Origin: Achromobacter kerstersii
GTDB taxonomy: Bacteria > Pseudomonadota > Gammaproteobacteria > Burkholderiales > Burkholderiaceae_B
Length of the DNA: 64,000 nucleotides
NCBI RefSeq assembly: GCF_902859595.1
Contig: NZ_CADIJQ010000012.1
Location: 62,001-126,000 of the forward strand
Reading direction: 5' to 3'
Shown: positions 25,407-33,597 of the stretch, piece after piece
Layout: each line of letters opens with the position of its first letter
Numbering within the stretch: the stretch's first letter is position 1
Notes under the pieces: generated by a model
Told to the model about the DNA's origin: nothing
Databases searched by the model: none
What the model saw: the letters and a program-made list of their open reading frames with translations, nothing else
Program-made: the position numbers and the translations under genes

Positions 25407-26747
25407 ATGAATAAATTGGCTTCATTCTTTACCGAGCTGATGCGCAAGTATCTGCCCGATCCTTTCGTTTTCGCGATTGCGCTGACGCTGCTCACCGTGC
25501 TGCTTGCCATGGGCATCGAAGGCCAGAGCATCGGCGACGTCACCCGCGCCTGGGGCAAGGGCTTCTGGAGCCTGTTGGCCTTCACGACCCAGATGGCCGT
25601 GATTCTGGCCATGGGCTACGTGCTGGCCACCGCGCCGCTGACTGACCGCCTGCTCAACCGCATCGTCAGCCACGTGCACAAGCCGCACACCGCCATCATC
25701 GTCGCGACCTTGGTCGGCGGCGTGGGCAGCTACCTGAACTGGGGCTTTGGCCTCGTCATCGGCGGCATCGTCGCCAAGAAGCTGGCGCTGAAGGTCAAGG
25801 GCGTGCACTACCCGCTGATCATCGCCGCAGCCTATAGCGGCTTCACCATGTACGGCCTGGGCTTGTCCGCCAGCATCCCCGTGCTGGTCGCCACGCCGGG
25901 CCACCCGACCGCCAAGCAGATGGGCACCATCCCGCTGTCGGAAACCATTTTCTCGGTGCCCATGCTGATCACCAGCCTGGTCATCATCATCACGCTGCCG
26001 CTGCTCAACGCATGGCTGCACCCGAAGAAGGGCGAGAAGATTGTTGAAGTGGACCCGGGCATCGACCGCGACGCCAACGCTTCCAACGCCACCGAAGACA
26101 TGCTGGAAAAAGGCACCATTGCCTCGAAGCTGAACAACAGCCGCATCCTGAGCATGCTGATCGGCGCGCTGGGCATTGCCTACGTCACGTTCCACTTCAT
26201 GGACGGCGGCTCGCTGGACCTGAACCTGATCAACTTCATCATCCTGTTCCTGGGCATCATCCTGCTGGGCACGCCGGCCGCCTACGTGGCCAAGCTGACC
26301 GAAGGCATCAAGACGATCTCGGGCATCATCCTGCAATACCCGTTCTACGCCGGCATCATGGCCATCATGGCCGCCTCCGGCCTGGTGACGTCGATCTCGC
26401 AAGTGTTCGTTGACTTCGCCACGCCCGCCACGCTGCCGTTCTGGGGCCTGATCAGCTCGTTCTTCATCAACTTCTTCGCCCCGTCCGCCGGCGGCCACTG
26501 GGTCATCCAGGGTCCGTTCATGATCGACGCCGCGAAGGAAATCGGCAGCGCCCTGAACCAGACGACCATGGCCGTCATGCTGGGCAACGCCTGGAACGAC
26601 CTGGTGCAACCCTTCTGGATTCTGCCGGCGCTGGCCTTGTCGAAGCTGAAGCTGCGCGACGTGATGGGCTATACCGTCATCATGATGCTGTGGGTGGGCG
26701 TGATCCACATCACCGCCGTGCTGGCCTGGGGCTACGCCACGCACTGA
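25407..26747 (+). CDS. atoE: Short-chain fatty acid transporter, AtoE family
   Basis: A 446-aa membrane protein with about eleven hydrophobic segments, matching AtoE: FFTELMRKYLPDPFVFAIALTLLT at the start, SYLNWGFGLVIGGI, and FFAPSAGGHWVIQGPFMIDAA near residue 360. It imports acetoacetate or butyrate-like acids. It lies 177 bp after the hydroxyacyl-CoA dehydrogenase (gap contains only a GGCGCGG/CCGCGCC hairpin) and 35 bp before the SDR, and may feed the pcaIJ CoA-transferase, which can also activate 3-oxo acids. Confidence 0.92.
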   Translation: MNKLASFFTELMRKYLPDPFVFAIALTLLTVLLAMGIEGQSIGDVTRAWGKGFWSLLAFTTQMAVILAMGYVLATAPLTDRLLNRIVSHVHKPHTAIIVATLVGGVGSYLNWGFGLVIGGIVAKKLALKVKGVHYPLIIAAAYSGFTMYGLGLSASIPVLVATPGHPTAKQMGTIPLSETIFSVPMLITSLVIIITLPLLNAWLHPKKGEKIVEVDPGIDRDANASNATEDMLEKGTIASKLNNSRILSMLIGALGIAYVTFHFMDGGSLDLNLINFIILFLGIILLGTPAAYVAKLTEGIKTISGIILQYPFYAGIMAIMAASGLVTSISQVFVDFATPATLPFWGLISSFFINFFAPSAGGHWVIQGPFMIDAAKEIGSALNQTTMAVMLGNAWNDLVQPFWILPALALSKLKLRDVMGYTVIMMLWVGVIHITAVLAWGYATH

Positions 26748-26782
26748 TCCACCGCGCTTTCATCGAACAGACAGGAACTGAT

Positions 26783-27511
26783 ATGAGCAAACCGACTGCG
26801 TATCTCGTCACCGGCGGCAGCGCCGGGATTGGCGCCGCCATCATCCGCATGCTGCTGGATGCGGGCCACAAGGTGGTCAACATTGACTACAAGCTGCCCG
26901 AGAATCCGCCGGCGGGACTGGTCTCGTATCAGGCCGACCTGACCGATGAAGCGCGCACGAAAGCCGTCGCCAGCGAAGTCACCAACGCCTACAACATCGT
27001 GGGCCTGGTGAACAACGCCGGCGCCACCCGCCCGGGCACGGCCGACACGGCCACCCTGGCGGATCTGGACTATGTGGTGAACCTGCATCTGCGCACCGCG
27101 CTGATCCTGGTGCAAGCCGCGCTGCCCGCCATGCGCGAAGCCGGCTTTGGCCGCATCGTGAACATGTCGTCGCGCGCTGCGCTGGGCAAGCCGGACCGCG
27201 TGGTCTATTCGGCCACCAAGGCCGGCCTGGTGGGCCTGACGCGCACGCTGGCCATGGAGCTGGGCGGCGACGGCATCACCGTCAACGCCATCGGCCCGGG
27301 CCCCATCGCCACCGACCTCTTCACCAAGAGCAACCCGGCAGGCGCACCGCAAACCGAACGCATCATCAACAGCATCGTCGTCAAGCGTCTGGGCACGCCG
27401 GAAGACGTGGCGCGCGCCGCCATGTTCTTCCTGTCGCCGGATAACGGTTTCGTGACGGGCCAGATGCTGTATGTGTGCGGCGGCACAACGTTGGGCGTCG
27501 CCCCGATCTGA
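26783..27511 (+). CDS. Short-chain dehydrogenase/reductase (SDR)
   Basis: A 242-aa classical SDR. Cofactor motif TGGSAGIG, structural motif NNAGAT, catalytic serine in NMSSRAAL and Y-x-x-x-K in VYSATKAGL, C terminus TGQMLYVCGGTTLG. The start is the ATG at 26783 with AGGAA seven bases upstream; a longer frame overlaps atoE. In this context (acyl-CoA dehydrogenase plus AtoE) a 3-hydroxybutyrate dehydrogenase-like or other hydroxy-acid oxidising role is plausible but not proven. It is convergent with the IclR gene. Confidence 0.87.
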   Translation: MSKPTAYLVTGGSAGIGAAIIRMLLDAGHKVVNIDYKLPENPPAGLVSYQADLTDEARTKAVASEVTNAYNIVGLVNNAGATRPGTADTATLADLDYVVNLHLRTALILVQAALPAMREAGFGRIVNMSSRAALGKPDRVVYSATKAGLVGLTRTLAMELGGDGITVNAIGPGPIATDLFTKSNPAGAPQTERIINSIVVKRLGTPEDVARAAMFFLSPDNGFVTGQMLYVCGGTTLGVAPI

Positions 27512-27588
27512 GCGCTGCCGCCATGACCGCCGAGCCCCTCTTTCAACCTCTCGCCCGGACGCGCCTTGCGTCCCGCCGCCCGCGTGGT

Positions 27589-28371
27589 CTAGCGGCGCAG
27601 CAGCGCGTGGTTGATCTGGTCGGCGGCGTGGCGCAAGGGCGGCAGGAATGCCGCCAGCATGGCCTCGCGCGAAAAGCGGTTGGAATGCCCGCTGACATTC
27701 ATCGCGGCGATCACCCGGCCGCTGCGGTCAATGATGGGCACCGCCACGGACTGCAAGCCCGGTTCGAGCTCCTGCGCGACGCAGGCGTAGCCATCGGCGC
27801 GCACGCCGGCCAGCACGCGCTTCAACTCCGCCACGTTGGTGACCGTGTCGGCCGTGTAGGGCTGGATCTGGCTCATGGCCAGCACCCGGTCCAGCTCCGC
27901 TTCCGGCAGGCCGGCCAACAGCACGCGGCCCATCGACGTCACCCAGGCGGGCAGCCGGCTGCCCACGGCCAGGTTGATGGTCATGACCTTGTGCGTGGAC
28001 AGGCGCAGGATGTAGACGATGTCCGCGCCTTCCAGCACGGACACGGAGCAGGATTCGCGCGTCTGCTCGGCCACTTCTTCCATGTAGGGCAGCGCCAGGT
28101 TCCACAACGGCGTGCCCGACAGATAGGCGTAGCCCAGCTCCAGAATGCGCGGCGTCAGGGCGAACTTGCGGTCTTCGACGGTGACGTAGCCCAGGTGTTC
28201 CAGCGTCAGCAGGATGCGGCGCGCGCCAGCGCGGGTCAGCCCCGTCACGGCCGCCACTTCCGACAGCGTCATCTGCGAACGGTTGGGGCCGAACGCCCGG
28301 ATCACCGACAGGCCGCGTGCGAAAGATTGCACGTAGCTGTCGCTGGGTTGCTGGGGGTCAAGCTCGGCCAT
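27589..28371 (-). CDS. IclR-family regulator, PcaR/PobR-like
   Basis: A 260-aa IclR protein: winged helix (RGLSVIRAFGPNRSQMTLSEVAAVTGLTRAGARRILLTLEHLGYV) and effector domain from ~90 (GSRLPAWVTSMGRVLLAGL, GYACVAQELEPGLQSVAVPI). The VTSMGRVLLA segment and overall sequence match the PcaR/PcaU/PobR branch that senses beta-ketoadipate-pathway compounds. It diverges from the pcaI operon, and the shared region holds two GTTC-N7-GAAC dyads. Likely an activator of pcaIJ-catC-pcaD and possibly of the hbd-atoE operon. Confidence 0.9.
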   Translation of the reverse strand: MAELDPQQPSDSYVQSFARGLSVIRAFGPNRSQMTLSEVAAVTGLTRAGARRILLTLEHLGYVTVEDRKFALTPRILELGYAYLSGTPLWNLALPYMEEVAEQTRESCSVSVLEGADIVYILRLSTHKVMTINLAVGSRLPAWVTSMGRVLLAGLPEAELDRVLAMSQIQPYTADTVTNVAELKRVLAGVRADGYACVAQELEPGLQSVAVPIIDRSGRVIAAMNVSGHSNRFSREAMLAAFLPPLRHAADQINHALLRR

Positions 28372-28499
28372 CCGTCTGGTCCCAAGAGTAAAAAGCTCGC
28401 CGCTGGCGAGCCGTCCGTTGCCCTGGAAGGCAACGCAATCACGGTGGGGATGGCAGCTCGCGGGCTTGCCTTGACGCTATGCGGTCCCCATGAAACGAT

Positions 28500-28533
28500 G
28501 TTCTTCAGAAGAACGAAAGTTCTAATGAAGAAC
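28500..28533. promoter_or_regulatory. Two IclR-type dyads GTTC-N7-GAAC before pcaI
   Basis: Site A, GTTCTTCAGAAGAAC (28500-28514), is a perfect palindrome. Site B, GTTCTAATGAAGAAC (28519-28533), keeps the same outer halves. Their centres are 19 bp apart and site B ends 32 bp before the pcaI start. They match the dyad at 24156-24172. Confidence 0.7.
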
Positions 28534-28565
28534 AAATTATGACACGCCACCTATGAGCGAACATC

Positions 28566-29243
28566 ATGATCTCTAAGCTTGTTGCAAGCGCGGCGGCCGC
28601 CCTGGCGGACGTACCCGACGGCGCCACCGTCATGATTGGCGGCTTCGGCACTGCCGGCCAGCCCATGGAATTGATCGACGCCCTGCTCGAACAGGGCGCG
28701 AAAGACCTGGTCATCATCAATAACAACGCCGGCAATGGCACCACGGGCCTTGCCGCCTTGCTGGGCGCCAACCGCGTGCGCAAGATCATCTGCTCGTTCC
28801 CCCGCCAGGCGGACTCGCAGATCTTCGACGGCCTGTACCGCAGCGGCAAGCTGGAACTGGAACTGGTGCCCCAAGGCAACCTGGCCGAGCGCATCCGCGC
28901 CGCCGGCGCCGGCATCGGCGCGTTCTTCTCGCCCACCGGCTACGGCACCCCGCTTGCCGATGGCAAGGAAGTCCGCGAAATCAACGGCCGCCACTACGTG
29001 CTGGAATATCCCCTGCATGCCGACTACGCGCTGATCAAGGCCGAACGCGGCGACCGCTGGGGCAACCTGGTCTACCGCAAGACCGCCCGCAACTTCGGCC
29101 CCATCATGGCCAGCGCCGCGCGCGTGGCCGTGGCGCAGGTGCGTGAAGTGGTTGAGCTGGGCACGCTGGACCCCGAAACCGTCGTCACCCCCGGCATCTT
29201 CGTGCAGCGCGTCGTCGAGATCGACGCCAAGGAGCAGCAATGA
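28566..29243 (+). CDS. pcaI: 3-oxoadipate CoA-transferase subunit A
   Basis: A 225-aa subunit of a succinyl-CoA:3-oxoacid CoA-transferase. Recognised by VMIGGFGTAGQPMELIDALLEQGAKDL, the GNGTTGLAALL loop, and GAGIGAFFSPTGYGTPLADGK. With subunit B (overlapping by four bases) it moves CoA from succinyl-CoA to 3-oxoadipate, the penultimate step of the beta-ketoadipate pathway. The symbol follows the operon context; ScoA/AtoD homologues are similar. Confidence 0.92.
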   Translation: MISKLVASAAAALADVPDGATVMIGGFGTAGQPMELIDALLEQGAKDLVIINNNAGNGTTGLAALLGANRVRKIICSFPRQADSQIFDGLYRSGKLELELVPQGNLAERIRAAGAGIGAFFSPTGYGTPLADGKEVREINGRHYVLEYPLHADYALIKAERGDRWGNLVYRKTARNFGPIMASAARVAVAQVREVVELGTLDPETVVTPGIFVQRVVEIDAKEQQ

Positions 29244-29884
29244 GCACCAAACTGACCCGCGATCAGATCGCCGCCCGCGTCGCCCAGGACATTCCTGAAG
29301 GCGCCTACGTCAACCTGGGCATCGGCCTGCCCACGCTCGTCGCCAACCACCTGCCGGCCGACCGCGAAGTCATCCTGCATACCGAAAACGGCATGCTCGG
29401 CATGGGCCCCGCGCCCGCCAAAGGCGAAGAAGACTACGACCTAATCAACGCCGGCAAGCAGCCCGTGACCGAACTGCCCGGTTGCTCGTTCTTCCACCAC
29501 GCCGACTCGTTCGCGATGATGCGCGGCGGCCATCTGGACATCTGCGTGCTGGGCGCCTTCCAGGTGTCGCAGCACGGCGACCTGGCCAACTGGCACACCG
29601 GCGCGCCCGACGCCATCCCCGCCGTGGGCGGCGCGATGGACCTGGCTATCGGCGCCAAAGACGTCTTCGTGATGATGGAACTGCAAACGCGCGAAGGCCA
29701 GAGCAAGCTGGTCGAGGCGTGCACGTATCCGCTGACCGGCGTGCGCTGTGTGTCGCGCGTGTACACGGACGTGGCGGTGTTCGACATTCGCGCCGACGGC
29801 GTGACCGTCATTGATATGTTCGGCGACGTCACCGCCGATGAGCTGCTGGCCCTGACCGGCCTGCCGTTGAAATTTTCCCGCTGA
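29240..29884 (+). CDS. pcaJ: 3-oxoadipate CoA-transferase subunit B
   Basis: A 214-aa catalytic subunit. The active-site glutamate that forms the CoA thioester lies in HTENGMLGMGPAP; the N terminus GAYVNLGIGLPTLVANHLP and the SFAMMRGGHLDICVLGAFQV segment are diagnostic. Start overlaps the pcaI stop (ATGA). Confidence 0.93.
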   Translation: MSTKLTRDQIAARVAQDIPEGAYVNLGIGLPTLVANHLPADREVILHTENGMLGMGPAPAKGEEDYDLINAGKQPVTELPGCSFFHHADSFAMMRGGHLDICVLGAFQVSQHGDLANWHTGAPDAIPAVGGAMDLAIGAKDVFVMMELQTREGQSKLVEACTYPLTGVRCVSRVYTDVAVFDIRADGVTVIDMFGDVTADELLALTGLPLKFSR

Positions 29885-29899
29885 TCAGGAGAAACACTC

Positions 29900-30175
29900 A
29901 TGTTGTTCATGGTTCAAATGCAAGTCAATCTGCCCGTCGACATGCCGGCCGAACGCGCCGACAAACTGAAGGCCGACGAAAAGGCCCTGGCGCAGCAACT
30001 GCAACGCGACGGCAAGTGGAAAGAGCTGTGGCGCGTGGTGGGCCGTTACGCCAACGTCAGCATCTTCGACGTTGAAAGCAACGACGAACTGCACACGCTG
30101 CTGGCGTCCTTGCCGCTGTTCCCGTACATGGACATCAACGTCACGGCGCTGGCCCGCCACCCGTCGGCGATCTGA
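29900..30175 (+). CDS. catC: Muconolactone delta-isomerase
   Basis: A 91-aa enzyme converting muconolactone to 3-oxoadipate enol-lactone in the catechol branch. The whole protein matches the family: LFMVQMQVNLPVDMP, LQRDGKWKELWRVVGRYAN and LPLFPYMDINVTALARHPS. The ribosome site AGGAG is 8 bases before the ATG. catA and catB are not in this window, so the upper catechol steps must be encoded elsewhere. Confidence 0.95.
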   Translation: MLFMVQMQVNLPVDMPAERADKLKADEKALAQQLQRDGKWKELWRVVGRYANVSIFDVESNDELHTLLASLPLFPYMDINVTALARHPSAI

Positions 30176-30187
30176 CCGGAGCCTTCC

Positions 30188-30484
30188 ATGCCCTACATCA
30201 TCGAAACCTTCGACAAGCCCCGCCATCAGGAAGTGCGCCAGCAACATCGCGCAGCGCATCTTGAATACCTGGACGCCAACAAGCAGCTGCTGCTGGCGTG
30301 CGGCGCCAAGCTGCAAGACGACGGCAAGGATGCGGGCGGCGGTTTGTACATCGTTGACCTGGACACGCGCGAAGCCGCGCAACAGTTCATCGACGCCGAC
30401 CCGTTCTCGCAAGCCAATCTGTTCGACCGCGTGACCATCACGCGCTGGCGCAAAGCCTACGTCGACGGCACCTGCCACCTGTAA
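30188..30484 (+). CDS. YciI-family protein
   Basis: A 98-aa ferredoxin-like-fold protein of the YciI family. The conserved His of RQQHRAAHLEYL and the Asp of FIDADPFSQANLF form the putative active pair. Relatives include 5-chloromuconolactone dehalogenase-like proteins, which fits its place directly after catC: it may handle a substituted muconolactone. The function here is inference; catC and YciI proteins share the same fold. Confidence 0.82.
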   Translation: MPYIIETFDKPRHQEVRQQHRAAHLEYLDANKQLLLACGAKLQDDGKDAGGGLYIVDLDTREAAQQFIDADPFSQANLFDRVTITRWRKAYVDGTCHL

Positions 30485-30490
30485 TCCCCA

Positions 30491-30515
30491 AGCGGCCGCC
30501 GATTGCGCGGCCGCT
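30491..30515 (+). repeat. Hairpin between yciI and pcaD
   Basis: AGCGGCCGC (30491-30499) and GCGGCCGCT (30507-30515) form a perfect nine-pair stem with a seven-base loop, followed by GTCTT. It may set relative expression within the operon or act as a weak terminator. Confidence 0.5.
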
Positions 30516-30537
30516 GTCTTATCCGAGGTATTCCCAC

Positions 30538-31317
30538 ATGGCTTACGCCGAACTCAGCCAGGCACGGCTGTTCTACGTCATCGATGGCCCCGCCGACGCG
30601 CCGGTGCTCGTGCTCTCCAACTCGCTGGGCACCTGCTCCGACATGTGGGCCCGCCAGATTCCCGAACTGACCAAGCACTTTCGCGTGCTGCGTTACGACA
30701 CCCGCGGCCACGGCAAGTCGTCGATTCCCGATGGCGAATACACCTTTGCGCAACTGGCTGGCGATGTCGCCGAGCTGCTGGCGCATCTGAACATCAAGCG
30801 CGCACATTTCTGCGGCCTGTCCATGGGCGGCCCGACCGGCATCGCGCTGGCGCTGGCGCACCCGGAACGCGTTGGCAAGCTGATCTTGTGCAACACCGCC
30901 GCGCGCATCGGCTCGGCCGAAGGCTGGAGCACCCGCATCGCCGCCGTTGCCGATCAGACGCTGGAAAAGATGGCGCCCACGCTCGTCGAGCGCTGGCTGA
31001 CCGATGACTACCGCGCCGCCGAACCGGGCCTGACGCAAGTGCTGATCGACATGCTGCGCCGCACGCCGGACGCCGGCTACTCGGCCAACTGCGCCGCGCT
31101 GCGCGACGCCGACTACCGCGAGCAAGTGTCCGCCATCACCGCGCCCACGCTCGTCATCAGCAGCACGCACGACCTGGCGGCAACGCCCGCCCAAGGCCGC
31201 GAACTGACTGCCGCCATTGCCGGCGCGCGCTATGTCGAACTGAATACCTCCCACATTTCGAACTGGGAGCAACCGGAAGCCTTCACCCGCGCGGTCGTCG
31301 ACTTCCTGACGGAGTAA
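30538..31317 (+). CDS. pcaD: 3-oxoadipate enol-lactonase
   Basis: Alpha/beta-hydrolase of 259 aa that opens 3-oxoadipate enol-lactone to 3-oxoadipate. The oxyanion region is LVLSNSLGTCSDMWARQ, the nucleophile elbow is CGLSMGGPTG, the acid is in STHDLAATP, and the catalytic histidine in LNTSHISNWEQP. Supplies the substrate of PcaIJ; together with CatC the three steps from muconolactone to 3-oxoadipyl-CoA are all encoded here. Confidence 0.93.
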   Translation: MAYAELSQARLFYVIDGPADAPVLVLSNSLGTCSDMWARQIPELTKHFRVLRYDTRGHGKSSIPDGEYTFAQLAGDVAELLAHLNIKRAHFCGLSMGGPTGIALALAHPERVGKLILCNTAARIGSAEGWSTRIAAVADQTLEKMAPTLVERWLTDDYRAAEPGLTQVLIDMLRRTPDAGYSANCAALRDADYREQVSAITAPTLVISSTHDLAATPAQGRELTAAIAGARYVELNTSHISNWEQPEAFTRAVVDFLTE

Positions 31318-31321
31318 CCGC

Positions 31322-32362
31322 ATGCAGCGCTGGAAACACCGGCCTGAAGGCTCCAACTGGGGCGACTTCGGGCCTGACGACCAACTCGGCCGCCTGAACC
31401 TCATCACCGAAGAACAAGTGCTGAAGGGCGCGCGCGAAATTCGCGCGGGCAAGACCTTCTGCCTGTCGCTGCCGCTGGACCTGCCCGGCGGCAACGTGCT
31501 CAACCCGCGCCGCCATCCGCCGCAACTGAGCCCGACGAAACTGGCCGGCACGCCCTACCTGAACTTTCCGTTGAAGAACGTCAACCCGGATGCGTTGGAC
31601 GTGCTGAGCGATGATCAGGTGCTGCTGTCGATGCAGTACTCCACGCAGTGGGACGCGCTGGCGCACGTGGGCGCGCTGTTTGACGCTGATGGGGATGGCA
31701 CGCCTGAACTGCGCTACTACAACGGCTTTCAGGCGGGCGTTGATGTCGTCGGCCCCGCTGACAGTGAACACACCGGCTGCGGTTGCTCAACCGGCGGCCC
31801 GTCCGCGGCGTTGAAGCTGGGGGTGGAAAACCTGGCGCAGAAAGGCATGCAAGGCCGCGGCGTGCTGGTGGACCTGTTCCGCCACTACGGTCCGGGCCGC
31901 ACGCTGATCGGCCACGCCGAGCTGATGCATGTGCTGCAAACGGATGGCATCAGCGTTGAACCCGGCGACATGCTGGTGCTGCGCACGGGCTACGCCGAGG
32001 CCGTCGTCGCCATGAACGGCACGCCGGACCCCAACGTGCTGCACACGTACGGCGCGGCGCTGGATGGCACGGACGCAGCGCTGCTGCAATGGATTACGGA
32101 CAGCGGCATCGCCGCGATCTGCGCCGACAACTACGCGGTCGAGGCCTACCCCGCCCGCGAAAAAACCGGCCCGCGCGCGATGCTGCCGCTGCACCACCAT
32201 TGCCTGTTCAAACTGGGCCTGCCGCTGGCGGAGCTTTGGTATCTGAAGGACCTGGCGGACTTCCTGTACGCCAATGGCCGCCATCACTTCATGCTGACCG
32301 CCCCGCCGCTGCGCCTGCCGCATGCGATCGGTTCGCCGGTCACGCCGATCGCCACGGCGTAA
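31322..32362 (+). CDS. Cyclase-family (kynurenine formamidase-like) hydrolase
   Basis: A 346-aa protein of the putative cyclase family, manganese or zinc hydrolases that open lactones or amides. Recognised by WGDFGPDDQLGRLNLITEEQV, the metal-site region STQWDALAHVGALFD (the HxGTH motif is replaced by STQWD, as in many bacterial members), GRGVLVDL, and the C-terminal PLHHHCLFKLGLPLAELWYL. It starts four bases after pcaD and is the last gene of the operon, so it may act on a related lactone. The precise substrate is unknown. Confidence 0.85.
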   Translation: MQRWKHRPEGSNWGDFGPDDQLGRLNLITEEQVLKGAREIRAGKTFCLSLPLDLPGGNVLNPRRHPPQLSPTKLAGTPYLNFPLKNVNPDALDVLSDDQVLLSMQYSTQWDALAHVGALFDADGDGTPELRYYNGFQAGVDVVGPADSEHTGCGCSTGGPSAALKLGVENLAQKGMQGRGVLVDLFRHYGPGRTLIGHAELMHVLQTDGISVEPGDMLVLRTGYAEAVVAMNGTPDPNVLHTYGAALDGTDAALLQWITDSGIAAICADNYAVEAYPAREKTGPRAMLPLHHHCLFKLGLPLAELWYLKDLADFLYANGRHHFMLTAPPLRLPHAIGSPVTPIATA

Positions 32363-32371
32363 GCCGAACGA

Positions 32372-32704
32372 TCAGCCCTTCAGGCACGTGCTCATGAAGG
32401 TCTTGCGCGCGTCGCCCGTCAGCTTCTGATCACCGGCCTTGGCGTTGCAGTCCTTCATTTTCTGCTGCTGCGGCGTCAGCTGCTTTTCCGGCGCGGGCGC
32501 TTCGCCTTTCAGGCAGGAGCTCATGTAGGTCTTGCGGTCGTCGCCTGTCTTGCCAGTGGCCGACTTATTGCATTCGGTCATGCGCTGCTGCTGCGGGGTG
32601 GGCGTCTTGGCGGGCGCAGGCGCGGCGGGGGTCTGGGCGTATGCCCCGAAAAAACATGCGGACAACACAATGGCCGAGGCCAACTGGCTAGTACGGGAAA
32701 GCAT
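32372..32704 (-). CDS. PsiF-repeat periplasmic protein
   Basis: A 110-aa secreted protein. A signal peptide ends at ...FFGAYA-QTP, followed by a Pro/Ala linker and two copies of the PsiF repeat: QQQRMTECNKSATGK...YMSSCLKG and QQQKMKDCNAKAGDQ...FMSTCLKG. Each repeat has two cysteines likely to form a disulfide. The E. coli homologue is phosphate-starvation inducible; its biochemical role is unknown. The ATG at 32704 follows GGGAG; a longer frame lacks a leader. Convergent with the cyclase gene, 9 bp apart. Confidence 0.9.
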   Translation of the reverse strand: MLSRTSQLASAIVLSACFFGAYAQTPAAPAPAKTPTPQQQRMTECNKSATGKTGDDRKTYMSSCLKGEAPAPEKQLTPQQQKMKDCNAKAGDQKLTGDARKTFMSTCLKG

Positions 32705-33054
32705 GAGTTTCTCCCTTGCGTTAAGCGCCCGCTTGCGTGGGAACGTGCCTGAAACGGGCCGTCGGCCCAGTGCCGACCCGGCCATCATCGAACAAACCAC
32801 CCCGCACTGCAAGCATCGAAAAGTTAAGAAAATACAGGGCCTAAAAATCTCAATCTAGAGACATTCCGACGCATTCTTGTCATTAGGCGACGAATATGGG
32901 AACAACCCACGCAACCTGTTACCGATTCATCCTTTTGCCCCGTTGTGCGCGGCCGCGGAAAGGAGTGAGATAAGCCTGTCCGCATGATGCGCGGACGGCG
33001 CAAACGGCGGCGCAGACAGTCAAGCGCCGCCACGCCGGCACACAGGAGACCGCC
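32705..33054. other. Intergenic region with two small hairpins
   Basis: A 350-bp divergent gap. It holds an AT-rich patch (32815-32900) suitable for promoters, a hairpin GTCCGC/GCGGAC (32978-32996) and a perfect eight-pair stem GGCGGCGC/GCGCCGCC (33006-33031) that could form in the leader of the next gene. No gene or known RNA was recognised. Confidence 0.4.
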
Positions 33055-33393
33055 ATGAAACTTGCCCTTGCTTCCCTAGCCTTGCTTGCCGGCATGTCCG
33101 GCGCCGTCAGTGCGCAAAGCCTGACTTATGGCGTCACGCTAGGCAATGTGCAGGCGGTGCGCGATACCAACATCAACATGTCCACCATCACCGGGTCGCT
33201 GGCCAACCTGTCGGGCCGCCCGGTCTCAAGCGCGGTGCTGACCTACGTGCTTTATGACGCGCAAGGGCGCGAAGTGGGCCGGGTGAACGACGACGTGATC
33301 GGCCCGATTCCCCCGGGACAGATCCGCTTGGTCAAGGCGGTGACGCCGCTGCAATTCACCAAGGTGACCGTGCTGGACGTCAGGGCTCAATGA
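33055..33393 (+). CDS. Small exported FxLYD-like protein
   Basis: A 112-aa protein with a signal peptide (MKLALASLALLAGMSGAVSA) and a single beta-sandwich-like domain: TGSLANLSGRPVSSAVLTYVLYDAQGREVGRVNDDV...IPPGQ. This pattern resembles the FxLYD domain found in bacterial periplasmic or lipid-anchored proteins. No cysteine follows the signal, so it is not a lipoprotein. Ribosome site AGGAG eight bases before ATG. Function unknown. Confidence 0.75.
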   Translation: MKLALASLALLAGMSGAVSAQSLTYGVTLGNVQAVRDTNINMSTITGSLANLSGRPVSSAVLTYVLYDAQGREVGRVNDDVIGPIPPGQIRLVKAVTPLQFTKVTVLDVRAQ

Positions 33394-33519
33394 ATGTGAG
33401 CCCCCACGGCACGCCCGGGGGATTGCCCCGATGAGGCAAAAAACCCTTTGCCAAGCAGGGTTTAGACAGGGGATTGTAGGGACAAATATGGGAAAATTCT
33501 TCTTGCCGACTCGATAACA

Positions 33520-33542
33520 GGGGCTTCCAAACGAAGCCCCTT
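33520..33542 (+). terminator. Hairpin upstream of carbonic anhydrase
   Basis: GGGGCTTC (33520-33527) and GAAGCCCC (33533-33540) form a perfect eight-pair stem with a CAAAC loop. It may end the preceding transcript. A second, weaker hairpin (AACCCT/AGGGTT) precedes it at about 33440-33465. The T-run is short. Confidence 0.5.
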
Positions 33543-33597
33543 ATTGCGTCTGTCGGCGTGCCAGCAAGCCTGGCCTCGTTACTAGGAAGTGAAGACC

